Source: CAYFNF01 sp964344485
Lineage (GTDB): Bacteria > Patescibacteriota > Patescibacteriia > UBA9570 > XYC2-FULL-38-9
Length of the DNA stretch: 64,000 nt
Reading direction: 5' to 3'
Assembly (NCBI GenBank): GCA_964344485.1
Contig: CAYFNF010000005.1
Coordinates: 58,271 to 122,270, forward strand
In this document: positions 1 through 8,620 of the stretch, one piece after another
Layout of the letters: each line of letters opens with the position of its first letter
Numbering within the stretch: the stretch's first letter is position 1
Program-made: the position numbers and the translations under genes
Notes under the pieces: generated by a model
Database searches by the model: none
Seen by the model: only the letters and a program-made list of their open reading frames with translations
What the model was told of the DNA's origin: nothing

Positions 1-854
1 CTCCGATCCTCCTCATCTTCTGGCTCATCCTCATCGTCAAATACATTTACTTGTCGTTGTAGCACTGTTTCTACTTGATCGAGCTGGGGAAGATCAGCGG
101 GTCGGAAATGCCCATCGTTCGCATCTACTCCAAATAATCGACCTCCTCTGAGACGCACTTCTTTCCTTCTTGGCCCGCTTGGCGCTGCACTTAACAGCGG
201 TCCTACTTCAGCAATATCTGCAACATCAATCACTGCCGGCTCTCGTCCTCTTTCTCGCATAATCGCTATAATCTCATCAACTGATCCATATTCTTCGAAT
301 ATCGCACGCATATGATCAGGCATCTCTCCGAGAAAATACTCAATGGTATCCCTCAAATCTCCATCGTCTTCGTATTGATATGCCCAATTGCCCCATTGAA
401 CGATATCATAAAGCATTTTTCTTGCTTCTCTGGGAACATGGCGGTTGTCAGCATTCATGTCACCGCTCTCTCTAAATTGTTCAATTGAACCTTCTAAGCG
501 AGCGACTGCTCGAGTCCCTTGATCTTCGCTTTCCATTTGACGTGCAAGTTCAGCTGCACGAGCCGCGACGCCTAATAACTCCAATTTCTTTCTTTTCATT
601 TCTTGCAACTGCCGCTCTATTTCCCGAACCTCACGCAGATCTGCGGCTGTGTCCGCACAAATAGTTGCTGCAGCTTCATGAGAGCTTGGGTCTAGCTGCT
701 CGTTTGCACTTGCAGCAGTCATGGCTCTCTCGTGCTGCTGCCTCGCTTGATCCAGTGGCTCTTCGGTGCCAGGCGCGCCCTCCAATAACTTGCGCAGATA
801 ACCTAAAGAGGGTGCTGGCTCACCCCCGCCCCTGTGTTGTGATGGGTCTGGCAT
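1..854 (-). CDS. orphan protein, N-terminal 284 codons only (runs off window)
   Basis: An open frame starts at ATG 854 on the minus strand and continues without a stop to the window edge, so the gene is partial. The visible product begins MPDPSQHRGGGEPAPS, has a charged Ala/Glu/Gln-rich helical stretch around residues 35-120, and is strongly acidic at the visible end. There is no signal peptide or membrane segment, so it is probably cytoplasmic. I recognise no family. It has its own promoter at 884-912 and is divergent from the Hsp20 gene. Composition is like other native genes. The frame is open over 284 codons and the promoter is well placed, which makes it a likely real gene. Confidence 0.75.
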   Translation of the reverse strand, partial: MPDPSQHRGGGEPAPSLGYLRKLLEGAPGTEEPLDQARQQHERAMTAASANEQLDPSSHEAAATICADTAADLREVREIERQLQEMKRKKLELLGVAARAAELARQMESEDQGTRAVARLEGSIEQFRESGDMNADNRHVPREARKMLYDIVQWGNWAYQYEDDGDLRDTIEYFLGEMPDHMRAIFEEYGSVDEIIAIMRERGREPAVIDVADIAEVGPLLSAAPSGPRRKEVRLRGGRLFGVDANDGHFRPADLPQLDQVETVLQRQVNVFDDEDEPEDEEDR

Positions 855-883
855 AGTATAGTGCTTTAATGGTATCTTCCTTT

Positions 884-912
884 ATTTTAGCTGATTTTAG
901 TAGAAAAATCAA
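884..912 (-). promoter_or_regulatory. sigma70-like promoter of the partial orphan gene
   Basis: On the minus strand TTGATT, 17 bases, TAAAAT. The predicted start of transcription lies about 20 bases upstream of ATG 854. Confidence 0.6.
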
Positions 913-1003
913 GCTACTACTACAAGCAACTCATACTTATCTCACGACAGAACTGCATGCTCACACGCTTTGGCGAACATTGATTCTCCGATCCTCTCTT
1001 CAC

Positions 1004-1032
1004 TTGCGTTAAACACAAATAAATCCTATAAT
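1004..1032 (+). promoter_or_regulatory. promoter of the Hsp20 gene
   Basis: TTGCGT, 17 bases, TATAAT. Its position decides the Hsp20 start: a TTG codon at 970 in the same frame lies upstream of transcription start, so ATG 1060 is the likely start. Confidence 0.65.
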
Positions 1033-1059
1033 TTCAATGATAAACATTCATATTCAAAT

Positions 1060-1617
1060 ATGTCATCCAAAGGCGATACATTTTCAAAAAAAATCAAGGA
1101 ACTATCCGTTGAAGAGATTGAATATACTGAAGATTTCTTTAAAAAAGCATTCGGCGAGAACACAGCAAGCAACATGGAAGTGCTCGGCAAAACAGCATCA
1201 GAAGGCGCTCCGCGCAGCATCTCAGAGACATACGGAGAGAAAGATATCGACGAAAACTGGTTGGAGGACAACGAAGCGTTCGCAGGTCAACTCGCAGTAG
1301 ATGTATTTCAAACCGAAGAAGATATCGTCATTACATCGACAGTTGCAGGTGTAAAAGCAGAGGATTTAGACCTGGATATGAACGGTGATATGATCACTAT
1401 CCGTGGACGACGTCGCCATGCATTTGAAGATGTTCCGCAAGACGACTACTTCATTCGCGAGTGCTTCTGGGGTGGGTTTTCGCGCTCCGTCATCCTCCCA
1501 GTAGACATTCAACATGATAAAGTAGAAGCTTCCTTAGAAAACGGCATCCTGACAATCAAACTTCCGAAATCCAAACGTTCACGCAATTCTAAAATCGACA
1601 TCGTCGAAGTACAGTAG
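1060..1617 (+). CDS. Hsp20/alpha-crystallin small heat-shock protein
   Basis: ATP-independent holdase chaperone, cytoplasmic, 185 residues. The alpha-crystallin domain fills the C-terminal half, from about GQLAVDVFQTEEDIVI to the end, with the family motif ENGILTIKLPK near the C terminus. The N-terminal 75 residues are acidic, Ser/Glu-rich and longer than in many bacterial Hsp20 proteins. The start at 1060 is chosen because the promoter at 1004-1032 lies between it and the in-frame TTG at 970. No SD is present. Transcribed toward the small gene at 1676 and the VanW-like gene. Family assignment is secure; the exact start is less so. Confidence 0.85.
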   Translation: MSSKGDTFSKKIKELSVEEIEYTEDFFKKAFGENTASNMEVLGKTASEGAPRSISETYGEKDIDENWLEDNEAFAGQLAVDVFQTEEDIVITSTVAGVKAEDLDLDMNGDMITIRGRRRHAFEDVPQDDYFIRECFWGGFSRSVILPVDIQHDKVEASLENGILTIKLPKSKRSRNSKIDIVEVQ

Positions 1618-1675
1618 ATCCTTTTCCTATAACAACCTTATTCAGCACAGACGGTGATTTTTATTTATCATAACG

Positions 1676-1870
1676 ATGGCACAACACGTAACAGTCAAAG
1701 TGAAAGAGATGCAAGATGATCATGTAGTATTAGAACTTCCAAATGGTACCCAATGTACGTGGCCTCTCACAGATAAAAACAAATTTCCACACAGTGTTGG
1801 AGACGAACTGATACTGACACTCACGTCGTCAACAGATGTGATCAATGAACTGATATCTTCACATGAGTAA
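1676..1870 (+). CDS. small hypothetical protein (64 aa)
   Basis: A 64-residue soluble protein with beta-rich alternation (VTVKVKEMQDDHVVLELPNG). It looks like a small beta-barrel domain, but no family is recognised with confidence. Its end overlaps the start of the VanW-like gene by 8 bases (ATGAGTAA), which points to translational coupling and supports it being real. There is no SD. The function is unknown; the coupling suggests expression together with the VanW-like envelope protein. Confidence 0.65.
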   Translation: MAQHVTVKVKEMQDDHVVLELPNGTQCTWPLTDKNKFPHSVGDELILTLTSSTDVINELISSHE

Positions 1871-3965
1871 GAAAAAAAATAAAAAGAAACAGCCTGCAAA
1901 AAAGAAGTCATCTTCGAATTCTAATAACAGCCAGCCAAAGAAAAAGCAGCCGAATAAAAAAGATGTAGCGCCCAAAGCACAGCCGAAAAAGAAAGCAGCG
2001 TCCTCTCCAGGAAAACTCTCCAAGGCATGGCAGATAGTCGCGCTACCTCTCTCTGTTCTGGTATGTGGGTTTTTAGTGTTGGGTGCAGCAAGTCTGGGGT
2101 GGTACTACCAGTTCTTAGGTGACTATGAGCATAAGTTCTATCCAGGCGTCTCTATTGGAGAGTACGACCTTTCAGGCAAGACCTACATGGAAGCGCTGGG
2201 CCAATTGGAAGATAGTGTCACTACTCTAGAGCAAGACGGAATTTCAGTACAGTACCAAGATGCGTCCTCATCGGAAGAGACGCCTCCAACGCTGCAGCTC
2301 ACTCCGGTGATTGTTCCACTAGACGCTGCTGGAAATGAGCGAGAGATCTACTCTATTGATTATCAAGATAGCTTGGACGCAGCGTATGAAATTGGACGTC
2401 AAGGAAACCAGTTACTACAAGCCAAGCAACAGTTCTGGGCATGGAAGTACGGTCGCTCTATTCAGCTCACGTATACATTTGACAAAGAGCACATTCAGAA
2501 ACTGATTTCGGATTATTTTAGTTCATATGAATCTAAAGCTACGAACGCGGATATCTCTATTACTGCTGCTGGCGAAATAGAGATCGTGAATGAATCGCTC
2601 GGGCAAGAATTTGATTACGAATCCACGACCCAAAAAGTAGAGGATCACATTGTACGCTTTGACACCAGCACCATTACAATCAAGCTACAAACCGACTACC
2701 CAGACATCACTATCGATGACATTCGAGAAGATTTGGATACAATCGAAAATGCATTAACATACGCACCGATCACACTTACGTGGAATCAAAAAGAATGGAC
2801 CTACGACACGGTTGCCGTGGGTTCGTGGTTGTCGTTCGAAGCCGGATCACTTGCAGTTGATCCATCGCATCTTGCTGGCTCAATTACTGATATTACGAAT
2901 GAAGTGAATATCCAAGTACAAGAAGCACGGTGGGAGGTATTGAAGGATGAAGGTGGTGGATTGATCGGTTTACAACCGTTTCAAGAAGCTCAGATTGGAA
3001 GAGAAGTAGACACAGAAACAACAGCAGAAGCAGTAACAGAATTGGTCTTAGGGAAGTCCGACGCTACTGACTCTACAATTGAGTTGGTTGTGACTGAAGT
3101 GAATCCAACGTTCACACCAGAGAACGCAGATGAGTTAGGTATTACTTCTATTCTCGGCACTGGACATTCAAACATGAGTGGTAGCCCATATAACAGACGC
3201 CTGAACATCGGCAGGGGGGTTGAACTGCTAAACGGATTACTCATTGCACCAGATGAAGAGTTCTCACTATTAGACGCATTGAAGCCATTCACTGTAGAGA
3301 ACGGATACTACTCTGAACTGGTTATTAAAGGTAATGAAACAGTGCCTGAAGTCGGGGGTGGATTATGTCAGATCGGCACCACTACATTCCGAGCAGTCAT
3401 GGGCGCTGGACTGGATGTGACCATGCGACAGAATCACTCGTATGTAGTGTCGTATTACGCTGATGACCGTAACGGACAACCAGGAACTGACGCAACCATC
3501 TATGACCCTGCACCAGATTTTAAATTTATCAATGATACACCAGGGTATATTCTGCTTCAAACTCGCATTGAAGGCAATCACCTCTACTTTGACTTCTGGG
3601 GAACAAATGATGGGCGTATTGCAGAATTCACTCCGCCAACCACATCCGGATGGATCTCTCCGCCTCCAACAAAGGAGATCCCAACTGCTGACCTTGCTCC
3701 TGGACAACGGAACTGTACTGAGTCTGCACACGCTGGCACCACCGCACAGTTTACATACAAAGTAGAGAACGCTGACGGAACAGTGCATGAAGAGGACTTC
3801 GTCTCAATCTACAAGCCGTGGCAAGCAGTCTGCTTGGTGGGAATAGAAACCGAGACTTCGGACGACGCTACTTCTGAAGACAGCTCCACTGAAGAAGCTA
3901 GTGATACTACAGAAGAGAAGAAAGAAACAAACAAAAAAAAGAAGAAGAAAAAGAACAGCAATTAA
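1863..3965 (+). CDS. VanW-family envelope protein with Lys-rich N terminus
   Basis: A 700-residue membrane-anchored protein. Residues 1-50 are a cytoplasmic Lys/Gln/Pro-rich tail, residues about 58-85 form one transmembrane segment (IVALPLSVLVCGFLVLGAAS), and the rest is extracellular. Two repeats resembling the putative peptidoglycan-binding domain of YoaR proteins are followed by a VanW core (FSLLDALKPFTVENGYYSEL, then GGGLCQIGTTTFRAVM). The C terminus is Glu/Thr/Lys-rich. VanW proteins are linked to cell-wall biology but their reaction is unsettled. It overlaps the preceding 64-residue gene and ends just before a hairpin at 3983 shared with the convergent gene. Confidence 0.85.
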   Translation: MSKKKNKKKQPAKKKSSSNSNNSQPKKKQPNKKDVAPKAQPKKKAASSPGKLSKAWQIVALPLSVLVCGFLVLGAASLGWYYQFLGDYEHKFYPGVSIGEYDLSGKTYMEALGQLEDSVTTLEQDGISVQYQDASSSEETPPTLQLTPVIVPLDAAGNEREIYSIDYQDSLDAAYEIGRQGNQLLQAKQQFWAWKYGRSIQLTYTFDKEHIQKLISDYFSSYESKATNADISITAAGEIEIVNESLGQEFDYESTTQKVEDHIVRFDTSTITIKLQTDYPDITIDDIREDLDTIENALTYAPITLTWNQKEWTYDTVAVGSWLSFEAGSLAVDPSHLAGSITDITNEVNIQVQEARWEVLKDEGGGLIGLQPFQEAQIGREVDTETTAEAVTELVLGKSDATDSTIELVVTEVNPTFTPENADELGITSILGTGHSNMSGSPYNRRLNIGRGVELLNGLLIAPDEEFSLLDALKPFTVENGYYSELVIKGNETVPEVGGGLCQIGTTTFRAVMGAGLDVTMRQNHSYVVSYYADDRNGQPGTDATIYDPAPDFKFINDTPGYILLQTRIEGNHLYFDFWGTNDGRIAEFTPPTTSGWISPPPTKEIPTADLAPGQRNCTESAHAGTTAQFTYKVENADGTVHEEDFVSIYKPWQAVCLVGIETETSDDATSEDSSTEEASDTTEEKKETNKKKKKKKNSN

Positions 3966-3982
3966 GCTGCTCTTTTCTGTGC

Positions 3983-4007
3983 ACTGCTTTATTTAAGCAG
4001 TTTTTTT
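3983..4007. terminator. intrinsic terminator between convergent genes
   Basis: ACTGC, 9-base loop, GCAGT followed by seven T on the plus strand. It serves the VanW-like gene and overlaps the stop of the minus-strand gene ending at 4006. Confidence 0.7.
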
Positions 4008-4746
4008 AATACAATTTTCCAGAAAGTACTCGGCGCATCTGTTTCTTTTTCACTTTCAATGCGTTGTCTTTAACAAACGCGAAGAACGACTTCTGGTCAA
4101 CCTTCTTATCAAGTACTACAGGATACGGCGTGCTCGTTCCGATATATGGCAGGTAATACAGTTGCCCAGTTCCTTGTGCGCCGAACACAATTGTTCCTTG
4201 TAGACGCTCTCGAACACGCTGTCCAACCTCATTTTGCTCAACACATTCATAGTACTGGTCACTTGTGCCACCGTAGAGCTCACTGTAATCTTCGCATGTA
4301 TTCACCATACCCTGAAAATCATAATCAGAGAGTGGCGTGATCATAGTGGATCCATCTTGAGCTCGCTGGAGAATAGTGCGATACGCTGAACCTTTCTTCA
4401 GCCGGATCTTAAAACCATTCGCAACATAATAGTACTTCTTGCCAGCCTTATAGAAACCGTTCGGGAGAAATGGGCGCAGTTTTTGCACACCATCTCCTTC
4501 GGCAACTTTGTACATTTGACCGTGTCGCTCAGCTCGAAAGATGACCTTTCCTTGGAGCTGTTCAATAAGAGGGTCGCAGTAGTCATAAGAGCATGTTGCG
4601 TCTTTAATAGCTTGAAACTGCTCTTCGGATACGCCAATAGCGTCTGGTGGAAAGTCCACGCTGGTGCGGGTATCCACTGCTGCATGTGTCACAACTGGCA
4701 GTAGAAGCACGAATGTAAATACTGCTGTAAGTGCTGCTTGTCTCAT
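4006..4746 (-). CDS. secreted hypothetical protein with internal repeat
   Basis: A 246-residue protein with a clear signal peptide (VFTFVLLLPVVTHAAV, cleavage near THA-AV). The mature part shows two related segments, GKVIFRAERHGQMYKV and GTIVFGAQGTGQLYYL, each followed by a run of aromatic and basic residues, which suggests a duplicated small beta domain. Several Cys occur in pairs (CSYDYCD, CEDYSELY, YYECVE), compatible with extracellular disulfides. No family named. The start is ATG 4746 without SD. The 5' side carries the candidate structured RNA at 4834-4960, which could be an independent RNA or part of this gene's leader. Confidence 0.75.
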   Translation of the reverse strand: MRQAALTAVFTFVLLLPVVTHAAVDTRTSVDFPPDAIGVSEEQFQAIKDATCSYDYCDPLIEQLQGKVIFRAERHGQMYKVAEGDGVQKLRPFLPNGFYKAGKKYYYVANGFKIRLKKGSAYRTILQRAQDGSTMITPLSDYDFQGMVNTCEDYSELYGGTSDQYYECVEQNEVGQRVRERLQGTIVFGAQGTGQLYYLPYIGTSTPYPVVLDKKVDQKSFFAFVKDNALKVKKKQMRRVLSGKLY

Positions 4747-4833
4747 ACGTTTTTTGTTATTAATTATTCCGCATGGAATTTAAAAATACCGTGCGTCGAC
4801 AGTATATACGATATATAGAGCATTCTATTACAA

Positions 4834-4960
4834 AAACAAATGCCCCGCAATAATCAGCAGGCAAGAGAATGTATACACGGAAGATTCGAGCCGTAGCCTG
4901 AATTTTCCGAGGTACACCTTCCCATGCTTGTCGTGCCTGCTGGTTACTATGGGGCATGAC
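4834..4960 (-). ncRNA. candidate structured RNA, nested long-range stems and T-run
   Basis: On the minus strand a 7-bp outer helix (ATGCCCC with GGGGCAT) encloses a 9-bp helix (CAGCAGGCA with TGCCTGCTG). Inside are smaller hairpins (ACGG with CCGT, AGGTGTACCT). The outer helix is followed at once by TTTGTTTTT, as in an intrinsic terminator. A strong promoter lies upstream at 5025-5053, giving a transcript of about 180 bases. The size and rod-like shape recall 6S RNA, but I do not see diagnostic 6S, SRP, tmRNA or RNase P motifs. It could instead be a leader of the secreted-protein gene downstream. Pairing was assessed by eye only. Confidence 0.45.
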
Positions 4961-5024
4961 GTCAGCACCATTCTTATAAAAAGTAGCAAATTCACATCAC
5001 AGAGTACTGCGATGAGAACATAGA

Positions 5025-5053
5025 AGAATATCATGGTTTTTCCGTTTTGTCAA
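5025..5053 (-). promoter_or_regulatory. strong promoter for the candidate structured RNA
   Basis: Minus strand TTGACA, 17 bases, TATTCT. An open frame starting at 5034 begins between the two boxes and so cannot be translated from this transcript, which favours an RNA product. Confidence 0.65.
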
Positions 5054-5114
5054 GAGTAAATCATACACATGTTTTTCCCAGTTAAAAATGATATTTTTTA
5101 GCTAATATTAGGGT

Positions 5115-5141
5115 AAAAAAAACGGACGTGGTGAATGTCCG
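5115..5141 (-). terminator. terminator of cassette C1
   Basis: Minus strand CGGAC, 9-base loop, GTCCG followed by eight T. It closes the GC-rich alpha/beta hydrolase unit. Confidence 0.75.
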
Positions 5142-5184
5142 GGCTCATACTAGAGCCGTTGCCTACGTTCAGAGTCGAGGCGTA

Positions 5185-6126
5185 TCAGAGCCGACCTGCT
5201 GCACTCAGCACCGCGTGCAGGGTTCCGGTCGTGGAGACCGGGTTCTGCCACTGGACCCACCAGCAGTGTGCTTCGTCGATGCAGTGGTGATTGACGGTCG
5301 CGGACCGTTCTTGGCACATCATGCGCTCGTGCAGCCTCAGGGAGAAGATCGTGTCCTGAAGGCAGCTCACGATGTGTCGGGTACCTGCCCAGCCTTCGCG
5401 ACGCACTCGGGCGATCTCGGACTCTCCCCAGCCGTAGAAGAGCACCAGCTCCGGGAACAGGCGCGCTGAGTCGTTGGCCATGAGGCGCTCGTAGTCTTCG
5501 GCCAGGTCGCAGGGGCAGCCCGTTCCGGTGAACAGGTAGCGCACGGGCCAGCCCGTGTAGTGCATCCCTTCTCCGGAGGTCAGCGCGTTGAGAACACCCA
5601 GCAGCTCCGGGGTCGCACCCACCCACATCTTGGGCTGGGTCAGTGCGAACAGTGGGAAGTCCGGAACCGGAGCGATCTCGACCAGGTGCAGCGGGTTGAT
5701 CACGGCGTGAAGCAGCAGCAGCTGCCGGCAGAGCAGCGCACCGAGCGAATGGCCGACCAGCGACACCTTTTGGTGCTCATCCAGAATGCCGTCCCAGTAC
5801 AGCGACTCCATGATCGCGACCAGGTCCTGGATCTGCTCCTCCAGCGGTTGAGAGCCCAGGCCAGGCGGACGCCAGGCAGTCCCGATCCCGTTGCGCTCCA
5901 CCACCACGATGGTGTTGGGGAGCTCGTGGAGTTCAGTCCTGTTGATGGTCGTGCACCAGGTGGACCAGCCGCGTTGCTGGTAGCCGTGCACCAGCACCAG
6001 TGCCGGGCTCGTCTTGTCACCCAGGCGAGCATGCACCAGGCGCACACCCACCGAAGTGTTCAGCTCGTGCGTGTTGAAGCCCATGCCTCCCATGGGCCTC
6101 GTGTCTCGACAGTGTTCCATCTTCAT
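5185..6126 (-). CDS. alpha/beta hydrolase (GC-rich cassette C1)
   Basis: A 313-residue alpha/beta-hydrolase-fold protein. Visible landmarks are the oxyanion strand VLVHGYQQRG near residue 45, the nucleophile elbow GHSLG (Ser nucleophile) near residue 130, and acidic and His residues downstream that could complete the triad. The substrate is unknown. There is no signal peptide. The base composition is clearly richer in G and C than ruvB next door. It has a private promoter (6169-6196) and terminator (5115-5141). The start ATG 6126 or the ATG six bases downstream is preceded by AAGGA. Likely horizontally acquired, but fitted with host-type transcription signals. Confidence 0.85.
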   Translation of the reverse strand: MKMEHCRDTRPMGGMGFNTHELNTSVGVRLVHARLGDKTSPALVLVHGYQQRGWSTWCTTINRTELHELPNTIVVVERNGIGTAWRPPGLGSQPLEEQIQDLVAIMESLYWDGILDEHQKVSLVGHSLGALLCRQLLLLHAVINPLHLVEIAPVPDFPLFALTQPKMWVGATPELLGVLNALTSGEGMHYTGWPVRYLFTGTGCPCDLAEDYERLMANDSARLFPELVLFYGWGESEIARVRREGWAGTRHIVSCLQDTIFSLRLHERMMCQERSATVNHHCIDEAHCWWVQWQNPVSTTGTLHAVLSAAGRL

Positions 6127-6168
6127 GATCCTTGTTCAGCATCTTGCCGAACTGTTCGAGGCGCGGAT

Positions 6169-6196
6169 ATTTTATAGAAATGAATATAAAAGTCAA
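6169..6196 (-). promoter_or_regulatory. promoter of cassette C1 hydrolase
   Basis: Minus strand TTGACT, 16 bases, TAAAAT, back to back with the ruvB promoter only 10 bases away. Confidence 0.65.
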
Positions 6197-6206
6197 TAGG
6201 AAGCAC

Positions 6207-6235
6207 TTGCTTTTTTGCCTATTTTTTCGTATAGT
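6207..6235 (+). promoter_or_regulatory. ruvB promoter
   Basis: TTGCTT, 17 bases, TATAGT. It places transcription start near 6242, so ATG 6269 and not an upstream in-frame codon at 6215 starts RuvB. Confidence 0.7.
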
Positions 6236-6268
6236 AATAGAGAAGTAAAGCAAAACAGCCCTATAGAC

Positions 6269-7294
6269 ATGAGTATTGAAACCGTCACAAACCCTCAACA
6301 AAAAGACGAGGACAAAACACTGGATTTAACGCTACGTCCGTCAACATTGGATGAATATGTTGGACAAGATGCAGTAAAGAAGAACCTGCATATCTTAATG
6401 GAAGCTGCAAAACACCGGTCCGAACCTATTGAACATGTATTACTGCACGGTGGGCCGGGTCTAGGAAAGACCACGCTTGCTCACATTATTGCAAAAGAGA
6501 TGGATTCGAATGTACGCGTAACCTCAGGGCCAGCAATTGAACGCGCTGGAGATCTTGCGGCAATCCTCACAAATATGGAAGAGGGTGGCATTCTGTTTAT
6601 TGATGAGATCCATCGATTACATAAGGTGATTGAAGAAATTCTGTATCCAGCTATGGAAGATTACGTCTTAGATGTCGTAGTCGGTAAAGGCCCAGCTGCT
6701 CGAACCCTCCGCTTAGACCTCCCGAAATTCACTATTGTAGGAGCAACCACACGCATGAGCTTGATTGCAGCGCCGTTGCGAGAGCGGTTTGGCGCGCACT
6801 ATAAGCTAGACTTCTATTCAGAGGATGAAATCCAACAGATTATTCAACGCTCAGCAAAAATCCTATCGATTAAGATCGATGATAAATCTTCTGAAGAAAT
6901 TTCGAAGCGGTCCCGCCGAACTCCACGTATTGCAAACCGTATTCTAAAGCGTGTGCGAGACTACGCTCAAGTGCACAACAAGGGAACTGTAAATCATACT
7001 GTCACTCTAGAAGCGCTCGATCTGCTCGACGTTGATGAGATTGGTTTAGATATTGTAGATCGCAAATTATTACAAGCTATTATTGAAAAATTCAAAGGCG
7101 GACCAGTAGGCGTGCAAACGCTAGCAGCAATCACTGCTGAAGAAACTGATACGATCGAAGAAATACACGAACCGTTCTTGATGCAGATCGGCTTCCTTAC
7201 ACGCACTCCTCGTGGTAGAGTAATTACAGAAAGCGCATACAAACACTTAGGCGCTGAAGTTCCACATAATTGGCAAGAAAAACTATCCATATAA
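6269..7294 (+). CDS. ruvB: Holliday junction branch-migration ATPase RuvB
   Basis: A 341-residue AAA+ motor that drives branch migration with RuvA. Domains in order are the AAA+ core with Walker A GGPGLGKTT, Walker B ILFIDEIHRL, sensor 1 VGATTR and arginine finger region LRERFG, then a lid domain, then a C-terminal winged helix (GFLTRTPRGRV). Length is normal for the family. Start 6269 is chosen from the promoter position; there is no SD. It is followed after one base by a small membrane gene, then by overlapping genes leading to queA, which suggests one operon. ruvB beside queA is a common bacterial arrangement. Confidence 0.97.
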   Translation: MSIETVTNPQQKDEDKTLDLTLRPSTLDEYVGQDAVKKNLHILMEAAKHRSEPIEHVLLHGGPGLGKTTLAHIIAKEMDSNVRVTSGPAIERAGDLAAILTNMEEGGILFIDEIHRLHKVIEEILYPAMEDYVLDVVVGKGPAARTLRLDLPKFTIVGATTRMSLIAAPLRERFGAHYKLDFYSEDEIQQIIQRSAKILSIKIDDKSSEEISKRSRRTPRIANRILKRVRDYAQVHNKGTVNHTVTLEALDLLDVDEIGLDIVDRKLLQAIIEKFKGGPVGVQTLAAITAEETDTIEEIHEPFLMQIGFLTRTPRGRVITESAYKHLGAEVPHNWQEKLSI

Positions 7295-7295
7295 T

Positions 7296-7577
7296 ATGGA
7301 AATTCCATTCTACATCTTACTCATTCTCTATCTAGTCGGTATTGCGATATTCCTTGTGTGGATGTTCTTCAACTTATGGCATCTGTTTAAATTCGGATTC
7401 TTTGACTTTACTGGAAAACTGAATGCGTTTATCTTTGTCGGATTCTCCATTGCAATCTTTGTTATCACCCTGCTGTTGTTGAAAGACACTCCATGGTTCG
7501 ATGCATTTGATCCGATCACAAGCTTTTCAGGTGAATGGGTAGTAGAGCAAGATCCTACGTTTAACTCAGAGATATGA
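7296..7577 (+). CDS. small membrane protein (93 aa)
   Basis: A 93-residue protein with two strong membrane segments, residues about 3-30 (ILLILYLVGIAIFLVWMFF) and 43-63 (FIFVGFSIAIFVITLLLL), followed by an acidic tail. Its start is one base after the ruvB stop and its end overlaps the next gene by 4 bases, so it lies inside the ruvB-queA operon. No family recognised. It may work with the adjacent PH-domain membrane protein because the two are coupled. Confidence 0.75.
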   Translation: MEIPFYILLILYLVGIAIFLVWMFFNLWHLFKFGFFDFTGKLNAFIFVGFSIAIFVITLLLLKDTPWFDAFDPITSFSGEWVVEQDPTFNSEI

Positions 7578-8620
7578 ACCAAGCGCGACCCCCACATCCA
7601 CAAGCACCTGCTGCACCCACAGCTCAAGGCGCTCCTTCAACTCCAGATGATTTTGCCGCAAAGCATCCAAAGCAGGACTTGTCAGAGCATAAGCCGCTCA
7701 CCTTCCCGACTCAACGTCCGAATGAGCGGGTTATTCTGTTACTGCGACGTCACTGGACTGTCTTGGCACGAGATATCTCACAGCTCATTATGTCTCTATT
7801 GCTCCCACCGATCGTCATTATCTTGTTAATGAACTTCACTCCGATCTCTCTAGCTCCGGGCACAGCAACCTACGTCTTAGTAGTGCAAGGTCTTAGCCTC
7901 TACTATCTCTTCTCGTTTCTTGCGTACTTCCATGATTTCGTGGATTATCATCTAGATATCTGGGTAGTAACAGACCAACGTATCGTCTCTATTGAACAAG
8001 AGGGGCTGTTCCATCGCACAGTATCAGAGTTGAATATTGTGAAAGTTCAGGATGTGACTTCAGAGATAAAAGGAAAAGTGCAGACCTTCTTGGACTACGG
8101 ACAAGTTCATATACAAACCGCTGGTGAGCAAGAACGATTCTTGTTCGAACAGGTACCACATCCATCAGAAGTAGCGAAAGTCATTCTACAAGTGCATGAC
8201 CGCACTATGAAGATTCAAGATCTACAGAAAATCAGAGAAGAAGAAGAGTACCGACAACAGATGGAGCTAGAAGGACAAGTTCCTGTTGAGCAATATGTTC
8301 AGCAGCGCCAAGTGCAACCGGGCCAACACCACCCCCAAGCACAGCGCACACAGTTTCAACCAACGCATCAGCCAACATCGCAAGCGCCTGCGCAAGTTCG
8401 TCGTGTTGCACACGCTCCACAACCCACACCGCAAGCGCCTGCTCCTCAAGCTCCGCATGCCCCTGCTCCAACCGCTCCATCACGACAACCACAGGCCCCG
8501 AGACCATACACTCCAGCTGCTCCAGCACAGCCAGCTCCGTATCAACCACGTACCGCACCGAACACCCCTCCACCACAACAGTATCCACCTTCATCTCCAC
8601 CACCGCGACCTGAACTATGA
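7574..8620 (+). CDS. PH-domain membrane protein with Pro/Gln-rich tail
   Basis: A 348-residue protein. Residues 1-55 are Pro/Ala-rich, followed by two membrane segments (about 70-95 and 100-125) and a bacterial PH-like domain of the YdbT type (YHLDIWVVTDQRIVSIEQEG, then VKVQDVTSEIKGKVQTFLDYG). From about residue 240 the chain is a low-complexity Gln/Pro/Ala tail. Such PH domains occur in bacterial membrane proteins of poorly known role. It overlaps both neighbours by 4 bases (ATGA), between the small membrane gene and queA. Confidence 0.8.
   Translation: MNQARPPHPQAPAAPTAQGAPSTPDDFAAKHPKQDLSEHKPLTFPTQRPNERVILLLRRHWTVLARDISQLIMSLLLPPIVIILLMNFTPISLAPGTATYVLVVQGLSLYYLFSFLAYFHDFVDYHLDIWVVTDQRIVSIEQEGLFHRTVSELNIVKVQDVTSEIKGKVQTFLDYGQVHIQTAGEQERFLFEQVPHPSEVAKVILQVHDRTMKIQDLQKIREEEEYRQQMELEGQVPVEQYVQQRQVQPGQHHPQAQRTQFQPTHQPTSQAPAQVRRVAHAPQPTPQAPAPQAPHAPAPTAPSRQPQAPRPYTPAAPAQPAPYQPRTAPNTPPPQQYPPSSPPPRPEL

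Noticed and set aside
970..1059. 30-residue N-terminal extension of Hsp20 from a TTG start
   Set aside because: A consensus-like promoter (1004-1032) sits inside this stretch, so it is probably not translated.
4828..5034. Overlapping minus-strand frames (68 and 65 codons) in the region upstream of the secreted-protein gene
   Set aside because: The longer start lies between the -35 and -10 boxes of a strong promoter and the region folds into nested helices, so an RNA is a better reading.
5128..6177. Long plus-strand frames opposite the C1 hydrolase, and similar frames opposite C5 and C8
   Set aside because: High GC removes stop codons on all frames; only the strand with SD, promoter, terminator and recognisable motifs is kept.
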